NCBI GenBank assembly: GCA_017607445.1
Contig: JAEVHH010000003.1
Coordinates: 4,960,001-5,024,000, forward strand
Source of the DNA: Histoplasma ohiense
Taxonomy: Eukaryota > Ascomycota > Eurotiomycetes > Onygenales > Ajellomycetaceae
Length of the DNA: 64,000 bases
Reading direction: 5' to 3'
Shown here piece by piece: positions 32,437 to 43,965 of the stretch. Position 1 is the stretch's first letter; each line of letters begins with the position of its first letter. The translations under genes were made by a program, and so were the position numbers. The notes beneath the pieces were generated by a model, which worked only from the letters and a program-made list of their open reading frames with translations, was not told the DNA's origin and did not search any database.

Positions 32437-34824
32437 ATGCAGCTGTTCAAGCTTCATGGCTACAGTGCTCGACTGCTCCGGGCTTCCGCCACAGGTGTGC
32501 GAACTCCAAGACCCACACAAGCCTCGATTTCCCGGACTATATTATGCAGTCAATGGCCATCTTCTACCCGGGTCACATACGGACCTCCATATTACCGACT
32601 TCCTACTATCCGCCATTATGCCAACGGTAGGCCACACCCGCCGGGCGGAACACACCGTATGAATTTGGGTGGCGAACCGGAAAAGCCGGCTTTGGAGGCA
32701 TATGGAGTCGACCTTACTGCTAGAGCAAAGGATGGGAAGCTGGACCCAGTCATTGGTAGAGATGGGGAAATCCAACGAACAATACAAATCCTTTCAAGGA
32801 GAACGAAGAATAACCCTGTCCTAATTGGTTCCGCCGGTACCGGCAAGACAGCTATCCTCGAAGGTCTTGCGCAGAGGATTGTCAGAGGCGACGTGCCAGA
32901 AAGCGTTAAGGATAAGCGTGTGATTGCTCTGGATTTAGGTCAACTTATTGCAGGCGCAAAATTCAGAGGTGATTTTGAAGAGCGATTGAAAAAAGTTCTG
33001 AAGGAGGTGGAGGATGCTCAAGGCGGAGTTATCCTTTTCGTGGATGAGCTGCACACACTGCTCGGGCTTGGAAAGGCTGAGGGAAGTATTGATGCAAGCA
33101 ATCTTCTAAAGCCGGCTTTATCGCGAGGTGAGCTGCAATGCTGCGGTGCTACGACATTGAACGAGTATCGGCAGATCGAAAAAGATGTTGCTCTAGCGCG
33201 ACGGTTCCAGCCGATTCTCGTTGAAGAGCCATCAGTACCCGACACGATATCGATATTGAGAGGTATTAAAGAAAAATATGAAGTTCACCATGGAGTAAGA
33301 ATCACAGATGGCGCCCTTGTAGCTGCGGCCACATACAGCAACAGATATATAACGGATCGCTATCTACCGGACAAGGCAATTGATCTTGTGGACGAGGCCG
33401 CTTCGGCCCTTCGATTACAACAGGAGTCAAAACCCGATGCTATTCAAGAACTCGACAGGCAAATTATGACAATTCAAATCGAACTTGAATCTCTTCGCAA
33501 GGAAACCGATATTACCAGCAAAGAACGTCGGGTGAAATTAGAGGAACTTCTGAAAACAAAGCAAAACAAAGTTAAGGAGCTTACTGCTGTTTGGGAAAAG
33601 GAAAAAGCAGAGCTTGATACCATCAAGCAGGCTAAAGAAGATTTGGAACGCGCGAGAGTTGAATTGGAGCTCGCTCAGCGCCAAGGCAACTTCGCCAAGG
33701 CTAGCGAACTTCGATACTCTATAATTCCAGGACTTGAGAGCAAACTCCCCAATGAGGGGTCTGAAACGGCAACAACCGCTACTGCAGATGGCGAGGTTCT
33801 TCTTCATGATTCTGTTACAAGCGATGATATCGCTGCCGTGGTATCCCGTACCACGGGCATTCCGGTGAATAAGCTAATGGCTGGCGAGATCGAGAAACTC
33901 ATCAATATGGAAGACACCTTGAGACAATCGGTGCGTGGACAGGACGAGGCACTTTCTGCCGTCGCCAATGCCGTCCGCATGCAAAGGGCAGGGCTGAGTG
34001 GAGAAAATAAACCACTGGCATCGTTCATGTTTTTGGGCCCGACAGGAGTCGGCAAAACGGAGCTCTGCAAGAAGATGGCGGGTTTCCTGTTTTCGACCGA
34101 AACGGCTGTTTTACGTTTTGATATGAGCGAATTCCAAGAGAAACACACTGTTAGCCGCCTCATTGGCTCTCCTGCTGGATATGTTGGGTACGAAGATGCT
34201 GGTCAATTAACTGAAGCTGTCCGAAGGAAGCCTTACGCTGTATTGCTCTTCGACGAGTTTGAAAAAGCCCATCGTGATATATCAGCACTTCTACTTCAGG
34301 TCCTAGACGAAGGCTTCCTCACTGATGCCCAGGGCCATAAGATCGACTTCCGGAATACTTTGATTGTTTTGACCTCCAATCTCGGTGCGGAGATGCTTGT
34401 TGCAGCAGACTCTTCCGTTGGGGAGGAGATCTCATCTGACATAAAGGCGGCTGTGATGTCCATTGTCCAGTCATCGTACCCTCCCGAATTTTTGAATAGG
34501 ATCGACGAGTTCATCATTTTTAAGCGACTCTCGAAGCCTGCGCTTAGGGATATCGTAGACATTAGGTTACAGGAGCTTCAACAGAGGCTGGACGATCGAA
34601 GAATAACCTTGACGGTGGAGGATGGCGTTAAAGATTGGCTTTGCGACAAAGGCTACGACCCTCGATATGGAGCTCGCCCATTAAATAGACTCATTTCAAA
34701 AGAAATCGGCAACCGTCTGGCGGATAAAATAATCAGGGGTGAGGTTGTCACTGGTCAGGGGGTGAGCGTCATTTTCAATGCTGACAAGTCTGGACTTGAC
34801 ATCGTATCTACAAAAGCGACGTAA
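32437..34824 (+). CDS. HSP78: HSP78, mitochondrial ClpB-type AAA+ disaggregase
   Basis: Mitochondrial-matrix Hsp100 chaperone that, with Hsp70, dissolves aggregates. It is intronless with 795 residues. The start at 32437 gives a basic, Ser/Arg-rich presequence (MQLFKLHGYSARLLRAS); there is no ClpB N-domain, as usual for HSP78. The first AAA module has Walker A GSAGTGKT (about 131-138), Walker B VILFVDELHT (about 198) and an Arg-rich sensor region. A coiled-coil middle domain runs from about 325 to 440. The second module has Walker A GPTGVGKT (about 534) and Walker B VLLFDEFEKAH, then the C-terminal YDPRYGARPLNR signature. Confidence 0.97.
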   Translation: MQLFKLHGYSARLLRASATGVRTPRPTQASISRTILCSQWPSSTRVTYGPPYYRLPTIRHYANGRPHPPGGTHRMNLGGEPEKPALEAYGVDLTARAKDGKLDPVIGRDGEIQRTIQILSRRTKNNPVLIGSAGTGKTAILEGLAQRIVRGDVPESVKDKRVIALDLGQLIAGAKFRGDFEERLKKVLKEVEDAQGGVILFVDELHTLLGLGKAEGSIDASNLLKPALSRGELQCCGATTLNEYRQIEKDVALARRFQPILVEEPSVPDTISILRGIKEKYEVHHGVRITDGALVAAATYSNRYITDRYLPDKAIDLVDEAASALRLQQESKPDAIQELDRQIMTIQIELESLRKETDITSKERRVKLEELLKTKQNKVKELTAVWEKEKAELDTIKQAKEDLERARVELELAQRQGNFAKASELRYSIIPGLESKLPNEGSETATTATADGEVLLHDSVTSDDIAAVVSRTTGIPVNKLMAGEIEKLINMEDTLRQSVRGQDEALSAVANAVRMQRAGLSGENKPLASFMFLGPTGVGKTELCKKMAGFLFSTETAVLRFDMSEFQEKHTVSRLIGSPAGYVGYEDAGQLTEAVRRKPYAVLLFDEFEKAHRDISALLLQVLDEGFLTDAQGHKIDFRNTLIVLTSNLGAEMLVAADSSVGEEISSDIKAAVMSIVQSSYPPEFLNRIDEFIIFKRLSKPALRDIVDIRLQELQQRLDDRRITLTVEDGVKDWLCDKGYDPRYGARPLNRLISKEIGNRLADKIIRGEVVTGQGVSVIFNADKSGLDIVSTKAT

Positions 34825-35218
34825 CGGTTTGTGCATTGCATGTATTAATATTTCCGTCTTGTCTCCGTTTAACTATTCGTTACCATTGGGATATTGAAAG
34901 CAGCCCGCTTTTGGCGCAAAGTGGTATTTTGGTGAGCATTCTCTTTGTATCTTATAACTTGTATGTACCATCACCTATCTTCCAAAATACTGCACCTAAA
35001 CCCCACTCAATCATTCCGGTGATATCTCTTCTTCCAAAGTGCGCATTGTCTTCCTAGCCAGACAGCCTGTGATATCAGTGCGATGTTCACGGGTTGGGTC
35101 CTAGGAGAAGTGTTTTCCAAATTGGGATATTCAAACCCCCTTGCGGCTCCTCTGTCTTCACTCCACCAGCTTTGTCGTGCGTGGCACCACGTTAAGTTTT
35201 GTATCTTCCACCCAAATC
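34825..35218. other. Intergenic between HSP78 and MSH5
   Basis: HSP78 3' flank and MSH5 promoter. A frame open from 35141 could extend MSH5 by 26 residues, but those residues look like leader sequence. No separate gene is seen. Confidence 0.55.
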
Positions 35219-38200
35219 ATGGCTCCATCTTCCTCAACAAGGAAGAGAGGAGGCCTTCATTCCTTTCGTAGCAACCGGCAGCACCGGCAACGAAGGCGCA
35301 ACCAACGACCGTTTAACTCCAATTCCAGCAGCAGACGTGACGGGATAGCATCGTCCGCGAGAGAATGCTCAGTTGTGGCGTATACCGAGAACTCGAATAG
35401 CGAAATATTAGACAGATTGAGCCAAATACAAGGCAATAGGGGCCAACAGGACCAGGATGATGAGAATGAAGAGCTGTGTCATGTTGTGATGGCTATAGAC
35501 ATGAAGGAGGCGGCCACTGTTGGTTGTTGTTATTATATTGCAGACGAGCAGAAACTGTATCTTCTCGAGGACATTACCTCTGGGGGCCTTGAGGCAATTG
35601 AGGCGTGTAAGTTTTGTCTTACGTCTTTTGAAACAAAAAGATACTCTGCAACCCGAAAAGATTGCCGTGCCGCTCTGACTAGCCTTTTTATTTGGATTCA
35701 ATAGTAAAACTTGATGTTGAACCAACGCTTGTTCTCCTATCAACTAGGGCCGATCAAAACACAAGCAGTTTTGGGCGAAATGGGCAAGATGGCCATGCGG
35801 CGGACAATGGTGAGTATTATTGCTCGCCTTGTTGCTACATTGCTAGACCGTCACTTACAATCTGCCCTTCAGATGACCAGTTCAAACTGCCTTATCACCT
35901 CGACGTCCGCCCAGTGCAGGAGTTCAATTTCGAGGGCGCAAAACTCAAACTTGCAAACCTTCGACCTGATACAAGTAGGGATGATACACGATTCCTAGTG
36001 CCCGGTGACACTTTCTCGCCGAGCAGAAATGGAGACGAGAACGATTTAGGGTTTACTGATCATCAAGGAAAGCTACTACGCCTTTCTGGCTCTATCGATA
36101 TGGATAACCATATTTCAATCGGGTGCGCCGGCGCTCTCATCACCCACCTACAGAGAAAACGAGCAGCGGAATGCCTAGCAAGGGAGGGCGCTGGGGACAA
36201 GTTGTTGAACATTAAATCTGTTGAAATGAGGACTCTAAAGGATACAATGTAAGGCCATTTCTGTATAAAAATTGATATTAATCTTTCCATACTAATGTGC
36301 GTTGAAGGTTTGTTAATACCGATACGCTCACTTCACTCCAAATAATCCAATCGGAGTCTCATCCAAATGTATTCAACCAAGGGCCGGGTAAGAACTCCCC
36401 TGGAGCCAAAGAGAGCCTTTCAATATATGGCCTATTCCACCATTTTGCTAGGACACCGCAAGGGAGGGCTCGTCTAAGGCAAAGGTTTCTCCGTCCCAGC
36501 ACGGATGAAGCTCAAATAAGGGAGGGACATGACTTTATCAGCACATACCTACGTCCCGATAACAGTGAGGCCATTGAAAAACTCACCAAGAGTTTGAAAG
36601 GGATCAAGAATTTGCGCCCAGTGATGGTCCATGTACAAAAAGGTATCAGTTCCGGAAATGCAAAGTTCAAAGCGTTCAAGAGTGGGGTTTGGGCAACGCT
36701 GTTGGAGGTCTGTACCTGGAATCGTGGTATGTGGGTACGTGCAATCATTGTTAATCTAGAGTTTGTAGTTCGCTTTCCATGCTATCGACGTACACGAGAC
36801 GATACGGACGGTTTCAGGGGTGGAGAATTTGGATTTGCATTTGAAGGTGAGAGTTTTTCAGGGCCATGTAAGAATTAGCTAAATATTCCTAAATAGGCAC
36901 TCGAGAAGCTAGACGTGACTGTCCTACACCAGGTTGGAAGAATGATTCATGAAACGGTGAGAAGAACTTCTAGTATACACAGGAGTAATGTCTTCCTTTC
37001 TGATCCGTAGCAGGTCGATTTACAAAGCTCGATTGAAGAGCACCGGACTGTGGTTAAGCCGAGAGTGGACCCCGAGCTGGACGATCTGAAAGAGACGTAT
37101 AATGGCTTAGACAGCTTGCTCAACCAAGTAGCCATAAATATTGCTGGTACTATCCCCAGTAGGCTTAGTAACGATGTTAACGTCATTTACTTTCCCCAAC
37201 TTGGGTTCAACATTGCTATGCCATTGGATGAAAGAGGTCGTCCTGTTTACGATGGCGGAGAGCAACCGTGGGAACAGGTATTTACCACAGAAAGAAGAGT
37301 ATATTTCAAGGATTTCCGTATGCGAGAGATGGATGAGAGATTTGGAGACATCTATGGCCTTATTTGTGGTAAAAATCCCCGAAGCTGGAGTCTCTATCAA
37401 ATTCTTATCAGGTCTCAGAAAAGGAAATTGAAATTGTGTACGAGATGGCGCAAAATATACTTCAGCACGAAAAGATGCTTGTGGAGGCTTCTGATATATG
37501 TGGAGAAATAGACAGGTATGCCTCAGTACTGCACTTTCCGGCATTATCTGACAAATTACCAGCCTTCTGGCTCTTGCTCAGGGGGCCAGTTTATACAAGC
37601 TTGTACGACCGCAGATGATGCAACACAACAGTATCGTAATTAAGGGTGGACGGTGAATGCAATGCCTTAGCTCTTTAGTGATTATACAGCAACTGACTCA
37701 ATATAGACATCTTTTGCACGAAGTTACCGTTCCTACGTTTATCCCAAACGATACTTTAATTGTCGGCGGAAATGGAAGGGAAAGATCCCCTCCAAACACA
37801 TCGTCTCTATCACTAGACACTTCAGTTGGGGTTGCTGACACTGAGGGACCGAGCATGATACTACTGACTGGACCCAATTACTCCGGCAAAAGTGTTTATT
37901 TGAAACAGGTTTGCTCCTATATCAAGCAACATGATATATGAATTGAGCTGATAGTTCGCATATAGGTAGCCTTAATTGTCTACATGGCCCACATCGGGAG
38001 GTAATACGCAGCCCTGAGCCTCCTATCTCAACCTTTTCATAAACTAACCTCGATGTAAAGTTTTGTCCCTGCGGAAACTGCCAAAATTGGCATCACGGAT
38101 AAAATATTAACACGAATTACAACAAGAGAAACTGTTTCCAAGGCAAGATCTTATACTTGGAGGAACATAATTTCTCAATATGCTCATTTCAAATAGGCCC

Positions 38201-39168
38201 AAAGCTCCTTTATGATTGACCTACAGCAGGTATCCTTCGCGTTAGTCCTTGCAACAGAACGCAGCCTGGTGATAATCGATGAATTTGGCAAGGGAACGGA
38301 ATCAACTGGTTTGCCTCTTCCTAACTCTTGTTTGTTTTGGACACTCTATTAGAAAGCTATGTCTAATATAATGCGCTATACGGAGTAGATGGGGCAGGTC
38401 TCGCTTGCGGGCTGTTCGAATATTTACTCAGTCAAGGTGAGAAGAGGCCAAAGGTACTTGCCGCAACGCACTTCCATGAGATATTCGAGAACGGGTTTCT
38501 ACCCCCAAGGAAAGAGCTTGGTTTTGGGTATATGGAGGTGCAAATAGATCCGGCTGCGAGAGACATGGAGAATGAGGTCACCTATCTATACAAGTTGCGT
38601 ACCCCTCCCCTGTATTATTAGTATTATATTTTAATAGTTAGCGTTGAAAGGTGGCATCAATCACTAATACAGCTATGCAACCTAGTTTCCGATCTGGACG
38701 GAGCAATGCGAGTTTTGGGACAAAGTAAGTTTGTCTTCAAATTAATTATCCGAACTCGTTGGTTAATCCCTCTACTCCCCCTGGGTTTTCTAACGGAAAC
38801 CTCACCAGCTGTGCGCTGTTAAGTGGCATCGATCCGGCCATAATCTCGAGAGCAAACGAGATTGGCACCCTCGCTGCCCGTGGTGAAGATCTGGTCGTCA
38901 TTTGCGCAAAGATGTCTGTGGACGAAATAGAGGAGCTTGGAGAAGCGGTAAGCGACTATTCAAAATTGTTTTTGGGCACGGGGTTTTCCCGTTGATGCTA
39001 AATATAGATTATATGCAGGAGAGTATGGCCAGGAGGTTCCTTGGAGCGGATTTTTCACGTCAACCTAATAATTCCGATGTCGATAGTGGGAATAACAATG
39101 AACGACTAGAAGTTTTACTGGAAAATATCATTGGTGAGGGTTATGACAACGCGGTAGTAATAGGATGA
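35219..39168 (+). CDS. MSH5: MSH5, meiotic MutS homologue
   Basis: Forms MutS-gamma with Msh4 and stabilises meiotic crossover intermediates; it does not repair mismatches. I resolve 17 exons: 35219-35606, 35705-35809, 35873-36248, 36308-36707, 36769-36846, 36897-36956, 37014-37368, 37419-37515, 37563-37652, 37707-37908, 37966-38000, 38061-38142, 38197-38308, 38389-38593, 38686-38724, 38809-38947 and 39019-39168. Every phase closes, giving 970 residues. Family marks are TVGCCYYIADEQKLYLLED near residue 100, SLSIYGLFHHFARTPQGRARL, Walker A TGPNYSGKS (about 704), TVSKAQSSFMIDLQQ, Walker B VIIDEFGKGTEST (about 783) and ATHFHEIF. Exon 12 ends AAG with a GC donor. A basic N-terminal tail is present. 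MSH5 is favoured over MSH4 by the N-terminal CYY motif and the YGLFHHFARTPQGR block. An intact frame suggests a functional sexual cycle. Confidence 0.95.
38143..38196 (+). other. GC-AG intron in MSH5
   Basis: This 54-bp intron starts GCAAGA and ends AATAG. Splicing here joins TVSK to AQSSFMIDL, the invariant MutS block, and keeps phase. The only nearby GT donor would delete three conserved residues. Confidence 0.85.
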
Positions 39169-39546
39169 GGCTGGGAGGGCTGGAGAATGAAGTGTGTGAT
39201 TCCCTTTGCAGCCACCGTCCTGTGGATACGGTATCGATATTTCTGCTATTCTACGACGGCCAAACTCTGGTTGAAAATTTACAACAGAGTGATATAACTG
39301 ACTACAAGGATGTATTCTATTTCTAGAGTTAGCCTAGAGTTATAACATAATTAATACATATATCACCTACTAAAAGTGCATTTCCAAATTTCAGCAGAGA
39401 CTTATTTTATAACCTCATCGTACTCAAAGTTGGTGGTATATTGTTTTATCTATCCAGTAGTACAGAGGAGCCCATAAGAAAACCTACAACACCAACCCTT
39501 CATCTAAGAGGAAACACCAATCATCCCTCGTTGATTTGACATGAAA
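39169..39546. other. Convergent intergenic region (MSH5 / SAS10)
   Basis: A/T-rich 3' flanks of both genes; nothing else is seen. Confidence 0.6.
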
Positions 39547-41651
39547 TTATAATTTCACACTCCTAACCAAGTTGGTCTTTATACCAGTAAGCTCCCCACC
39601 ATACCCACCACGCTTTTCACCACCTTTATAAACCTGACGAATACTGCCCAACTTTTTCTTCTTCTCCTCATATTTCTTCTTCTTCTTAACCCTTGGATTC
39701 CGCACATCCTTACTCCGCCTCGGCGTCAACCCTTTATTCTTCGCGATCGCATAGGTAATGGCCCGTTTGCCATCTTCCCCGATGGCCTCCTCGACCTCAA
39801 CCCGCACTCCTTCCCGCGCAGCCGCAGCATACTCGTCAGCAAGTTTCTTCTTATCTGCCTTTTTCTGCTTTGACCGTGCAGCAACCATATCATAGTAGTC
39901 GTCTGAATCTGAGTCCGCGCTGCTCTTATTATTGTTATTATTATTATTGCTGTCTCTTCGTAACTCGCTCGCAAGACGACGATCCTCGTCGTCGCTATCT
40001 CCGCCAAGCGCGTGGAGATCATCCGGTGTGCGTTGACCCCTCTTCTCAGCCTGGGCATTGAGACGGGCTTGACGGTCCTTCAGCCGCTCCCGGTATGGTA
40101 AGTCTGTGTCACCGCCAGCATCACGGCCAGCAGCACCGCGTTTGTTGGATTTCTGTGCGATTTGCGAGGTATAGAAGCGTAGGGATTTTTTCTTCTTGGC
40201 TTTTTCTTCAGCTTCGAGGGTGTCGAGGGCCGCTTCGTCGCCGAAGTCCGAATCGTCGTCCTTAGATGTGGATTTTTTAGCATGCTTGGATGTTCTTTTG
40301 GTTGATTGGGCATTAAGTAAAGTTGAAAGGTCGGCCAACTCAGCCTCAGTCTGGCGTAGTTTCTCAGCTCGTTTCTTTTCTGAGAGTGCTTTGGCATCTT
40401 CCGCGGCCTTCTGGGTTTTGGTTCTTTTAGATTTGGACACCGGTGTGGGTTCGACGGGGTTCTCATTCACCCCGGCGATTTTCGTGGCTGGTGCTGACAG
40501 AGATGATGTTTGGTCGTTATCAATGCTATAGTATGATTCAATTTCAGAATCCACAATTTCTTGTGCATCCTTCGCTTCCTCCCATTGCTTCTTGCAGTTG
40601 ATTAGGGTTTCCATGATTGGATGTTCTCTTAGCTCAACAGGGGACATTGCGAGGCGCGTTTCCCCATTTCTTGAAGGGGATGTCAGGAGAAAGAAGTACA
40701 TGCTGATAGCACCTAGATAGGCAGAAAGAGTACGGAATTTAATCACTGGTAGCGGAACATGGTCACCACCCGCTTGATGTGACAAACCTCTGCCATTCAC
40801 ATAATTCTTTGCATTTTGTGCTGCAACAGCAAATTCCTCATGCAGGTGTTGAAGAGAGAGAAAGTCTTTCGAAAGAGGTTCGAATTCAGGGTATCGTTGC
40901 TTCACAATCTTCCGTCGTTCGTCGACACTCATATCGTCTGTCACCTGCAGCTCAGGTAAAGCCTCTATGACGACATTGTTCTCGCCTTCTCGGCCATGTT
41001 CACCATCATTGACAGAGGTGGCCCATTCGCTCTCATCGAATCCAAAATCCGCTTCATTCATCGCTTGTAGTCGCTGTTGTTGGATCTTTTTGGCTTCAGC
41101 TTCCTCCTCAAATGCGTCTGCCTCTGTTTCGATAATGTCGGCATCGTAGTAATCTTTCTTCGACGAACCCCATCCTTTCATGCCTTCATCCTCTTCTCCC
41201 TTTCCCTCCTCCTCGTCGTCATCATCAACCGGAGTGGCAGCATTGAAGGGACGTAGCTTCGACTTCTTCAGTGTAGATGGTCTGGAATCACTATCCTTCT
41301 CTTCCTCGACATCAACGTCGTCATCGTCAAAACCTTCGTCGTCTGTAGATTCGGATTGATACCCAAGCACTTCTTCATCGGAAAGTACGAAAAATTCCTC
41401 TACGAACACCATGTTAATAAATATGGACGAATGGGTCATCAGCGAAAGAGGGAATTTAATTACTTACCTTGCTCTGCTAATTTACGCCTCCTCTTTGTCT
41501 CGGGGGCTTCTTCCAAGAGAATGCGATCCCGACTCTGTTCAAATTCATCCTCCGAATCGGCGAACCTGGAATCCGCTTCAAATCTGGAGGTTTGATCCGG
41601 ACCGCTCTGCTTCGCGGATGAGAGCTTGCCAGCTTTTCTTTTCTTGCCCAT
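39547..41651 (-). CDS. SAS10: SAS10/UTP3, small-subunit processome component
   Basis: Nucleolar U3-associated factor needed for 18S rRNA processing. Two exons, 41651-41468 and 41399-39547, give 678 residues. The start MGKKRKAGK is basic, and long acidic tracts follow (residues about 20-130). The Sas10/Utp3/C1D domain lies near residues 240-330 (YLGAISMYFFLL, HPIMETLINCKKQWEEA). A charged linker leads to the C-terminal Sas10 domain: ITYAIAKNKGLTPRRSKDVRNPRVKKKKKYEEKKKKL, then GELTGIKTNLVRSVKL at the end (the two quoted blocks are separated by about 17 residues). A 9-residue Asn run near 40% from the C-terminus comes from an ATT/GTT-type triplet repeat on the plus strand (about 39925-39950). 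Divergent from the ketosphinganine reductase gene. Confidence 0.93.
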
Positions 41652-42226
41652 TGGTGCAAGGGATGCCTGGTATGGCCAGCAGATACGTGGTTGAATGCGC
41701 CAGTAAGCTGCTTCTGGAATTGGCGACTCCCCGAAGATTTCCTCTTTTGCATGGTCAAATTTAAAAAAAGGACTTTGGGATATCTTGGCACGAACTCCGA
41801 CTCAATAACCACGCTAGTCTCGATTTGGGACATGATTTGGGCAGGAAATTTCTCCATCTCCTGACGAACCCTGGCACTTGGATTTGTACCTAGGCAGACC
41901 TGAAAGTGCGAATGGAGAAAGTCTCCGCTCCAATCGCATTACACGACGAATTGTATCACTCAATTGGGATCGCTGGAAAAATTCTTATGAAGAATAAACA
42001 CAAGAAACAGGCACGCCTAGCACTTTTCTACAAAGAACGGCGAATCTCATAGGCATGTATCTTATGATATATTTATATATATTAACATTGCTCGGTTGTT
42101 AACATTAACATTTCTTGCGTTGCAGGTAGAAATAAGCAGTTGGATATTGAACGTGGTGGGAAAGAACCAACGCCTCCCAGAACGCCCTTTCCTCGTCGTG
42201 CATCGCCGTCCGATTCCTTCTCCGCG
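41652..42226. other. Divergent intergenic region (SAS10 / TSC10)
   Basis: No gene is seen. An in-frame ATG at 42140 could extend the reductase by 29 residues. AACATTAACATT-type repeats lie near 42095-42115. Confidence 0.5.
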
Positions 42227-43560
42227 ATGCCGGATTTACGCGCCACTCTGTTATCCCTCTACCCAGTGGGCTCTGATGTTTCGTTGTCAAAACCCCAACT
42301 AGTCGCTTCAGTCATTCTTTTGATAGTATCCCTATACTTAGCCGTCAGTATGCGTAACTTCTACAAGACCACAAATGAGTTCGTTGTGGAGAGGAAGGTT
42401 TGTATTTGGATCGAATTTCGTTAATCTTCTCGTTTGCTTTGTCTCCAGTAGCTGACGCTGATGGCGTATATAGATGGCGGTTGTTACGGGTGGTTCGGAT
42501 GGCATGGGCAAAAGTGTCGCTATGGAGTTAGCCAAAAAAGGGGCCAGTGTAACAATCGTCGGCCGCGATGTGAACAAGTTACAAGCTGTCTATGAAGCCA
42601 TGAAGGTAGGCTCGTTCCTGCTTGATACATTATCATTGTCTCCGAAAAGACAGTATTGGTGACGCGAAAACAAATGGTTAGACATTCGCCCCTCCTATGT
42701 GCGATCAGAAATTTCACTGGATCAAAGCCGATTTGACCGACCCCAAGGAATCTGAACGTGTCATGGACGAAGTTACCGAGTTCAACGACGGAGTGTATCC
42801 CGATATTGTCTGGTGCTGCGTTGGACAGTGTTTGCCTGGGTTCTTCCTCCATTCTTCTCTTGAGACCTTGAGAGCGCAGATGGACACCAATTTTTGGGCC
42901 TCAGCATATACTGCAAGGGCTATTATGAAGCGGTGGCTGGCTCCGGCCTCTACTGGTCAATCTCCAGAACAGCCACCTCGTCGTCATTTGATCTTTACTA
43001 GCTCCACTGCATGCTTTGTCCCGGTGGCTGGGTACGCGCCATACGCGCCAGCAAAAGCAGCCCTACGCGCCCTCGCGGATGCCTTGACTTCTGAGATCGA
43101 GATTTATAATGGCTCCCGAAGAAACCCGTCCCTCAACGCTCCTCCTGCGGATGTGAGAACCCATATCGTCTTCCCGATGGGAATTTTGAGCCCTGGATTT
43201 GTCCATGAACAAAGAATGAAGCCTGCAGTGACGAAACACCTTGAAGAGTCTGACAAGCCACAAACACCAGACGAAGTTGCCGCGATTTCTATCAGGGGGC
43301 TCGAAAGAGGCCAATACATGATTACAACAATGGCGGTAGGCACGATCATGAAAGCAAATTCAATGGGGGGTAGTTATAGGAACAACGCTATTTTCGACAC
43401 TTTAGCCACCTGGATGAGCAGTCTTATTTTCCTTCAGGTTGTTCCGGACTTGAGAGGGAGGGCCTTCCGATGGGGCCGAGTAAACGGCATTCCCAAGAAA
43501 GGGGAAGACAATAGCTTGGCACCTCAACCCGTGATGGGAGACTGTGTCGACGGGGAGTAA
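42227..43560 (+). CDS. TSC10: 3-ketodihydrosphingosine (3-ketosphinganine) reductase
   Basis: NADPH-dependent ER short-chain dehydrogenase; second step of sphingolipid synthesis. Exons 42227-42397, 42474-42605 and 42682-43560 give 393 residues. An N-terminal membrane segment (about 26-44, LVASVILLIVSLYLAVS) precedes the Rossmann motif AVVTGGSDGMGKS (about 59-71). The catalytic region has FTSSTACFVPVAGYAPYAPAKAAL with Tyr and Lys in YxxxK (about residue 220). The C-terminal part has the hydrophobic patch typical of the fungal Ksr/Tsc10 group. The start at 42227 was chosen because the upstream ATG at 42140 adds a polar, Pro-rich tail not expected in the family; it remains possible. Confidence 0.92.
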
Positions 43561-43965
43561 AAGTGATAGAGCTCTGCAGCACTTGCCCTATGCATAACAT
43601 CCTCTTTTCCTATTAAGACACTAGCACGCCATTTCCTATGCATCAATAATAACAACTCCTTCGTTTTTAACTTCTGCCATTAATGTTCCTTGTGAATAAT
43701 TATCTGTTTGTTGCGGAGTTGTGGGATACGGTCCTCTGCTTTCTCACTTACCTGAGTCACCTCTATAAAATAATTCTTCTATGAGAGAACGCATATACAA
43801 AAGGGTCATATGCAAGGTAGTCAATTTCATCACCATCAGATGTCACCGAGCCCTAATATTGAAAAGAATACTAGTAAGCTTTCTACTCTTCATTCTATTG
43901 GACCACGATACTGGAGTTCAGTGAGAAGATCTTGATGCTAATGCTTGTCAGGAGATCCTGGTTCG
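43561..43965. other. Intergenic downstream of TSC10
   Basis: TSC10 3' flank. No gene is seen. Confidence 0.5.

Noticed and set aside
35141..35218. Upstream start for MSH5
   Set aside because: The added 26 residues are unlike the basic N-terminus that follows and look like leader sequence; not excluded without cDNA.
37369..37418. Alternative acceptor adding three codons in MSH5
   Set aside because: Only the acceptor ending at 37418 rebuilds the expected GLICEKEIEIV sequence in phase.
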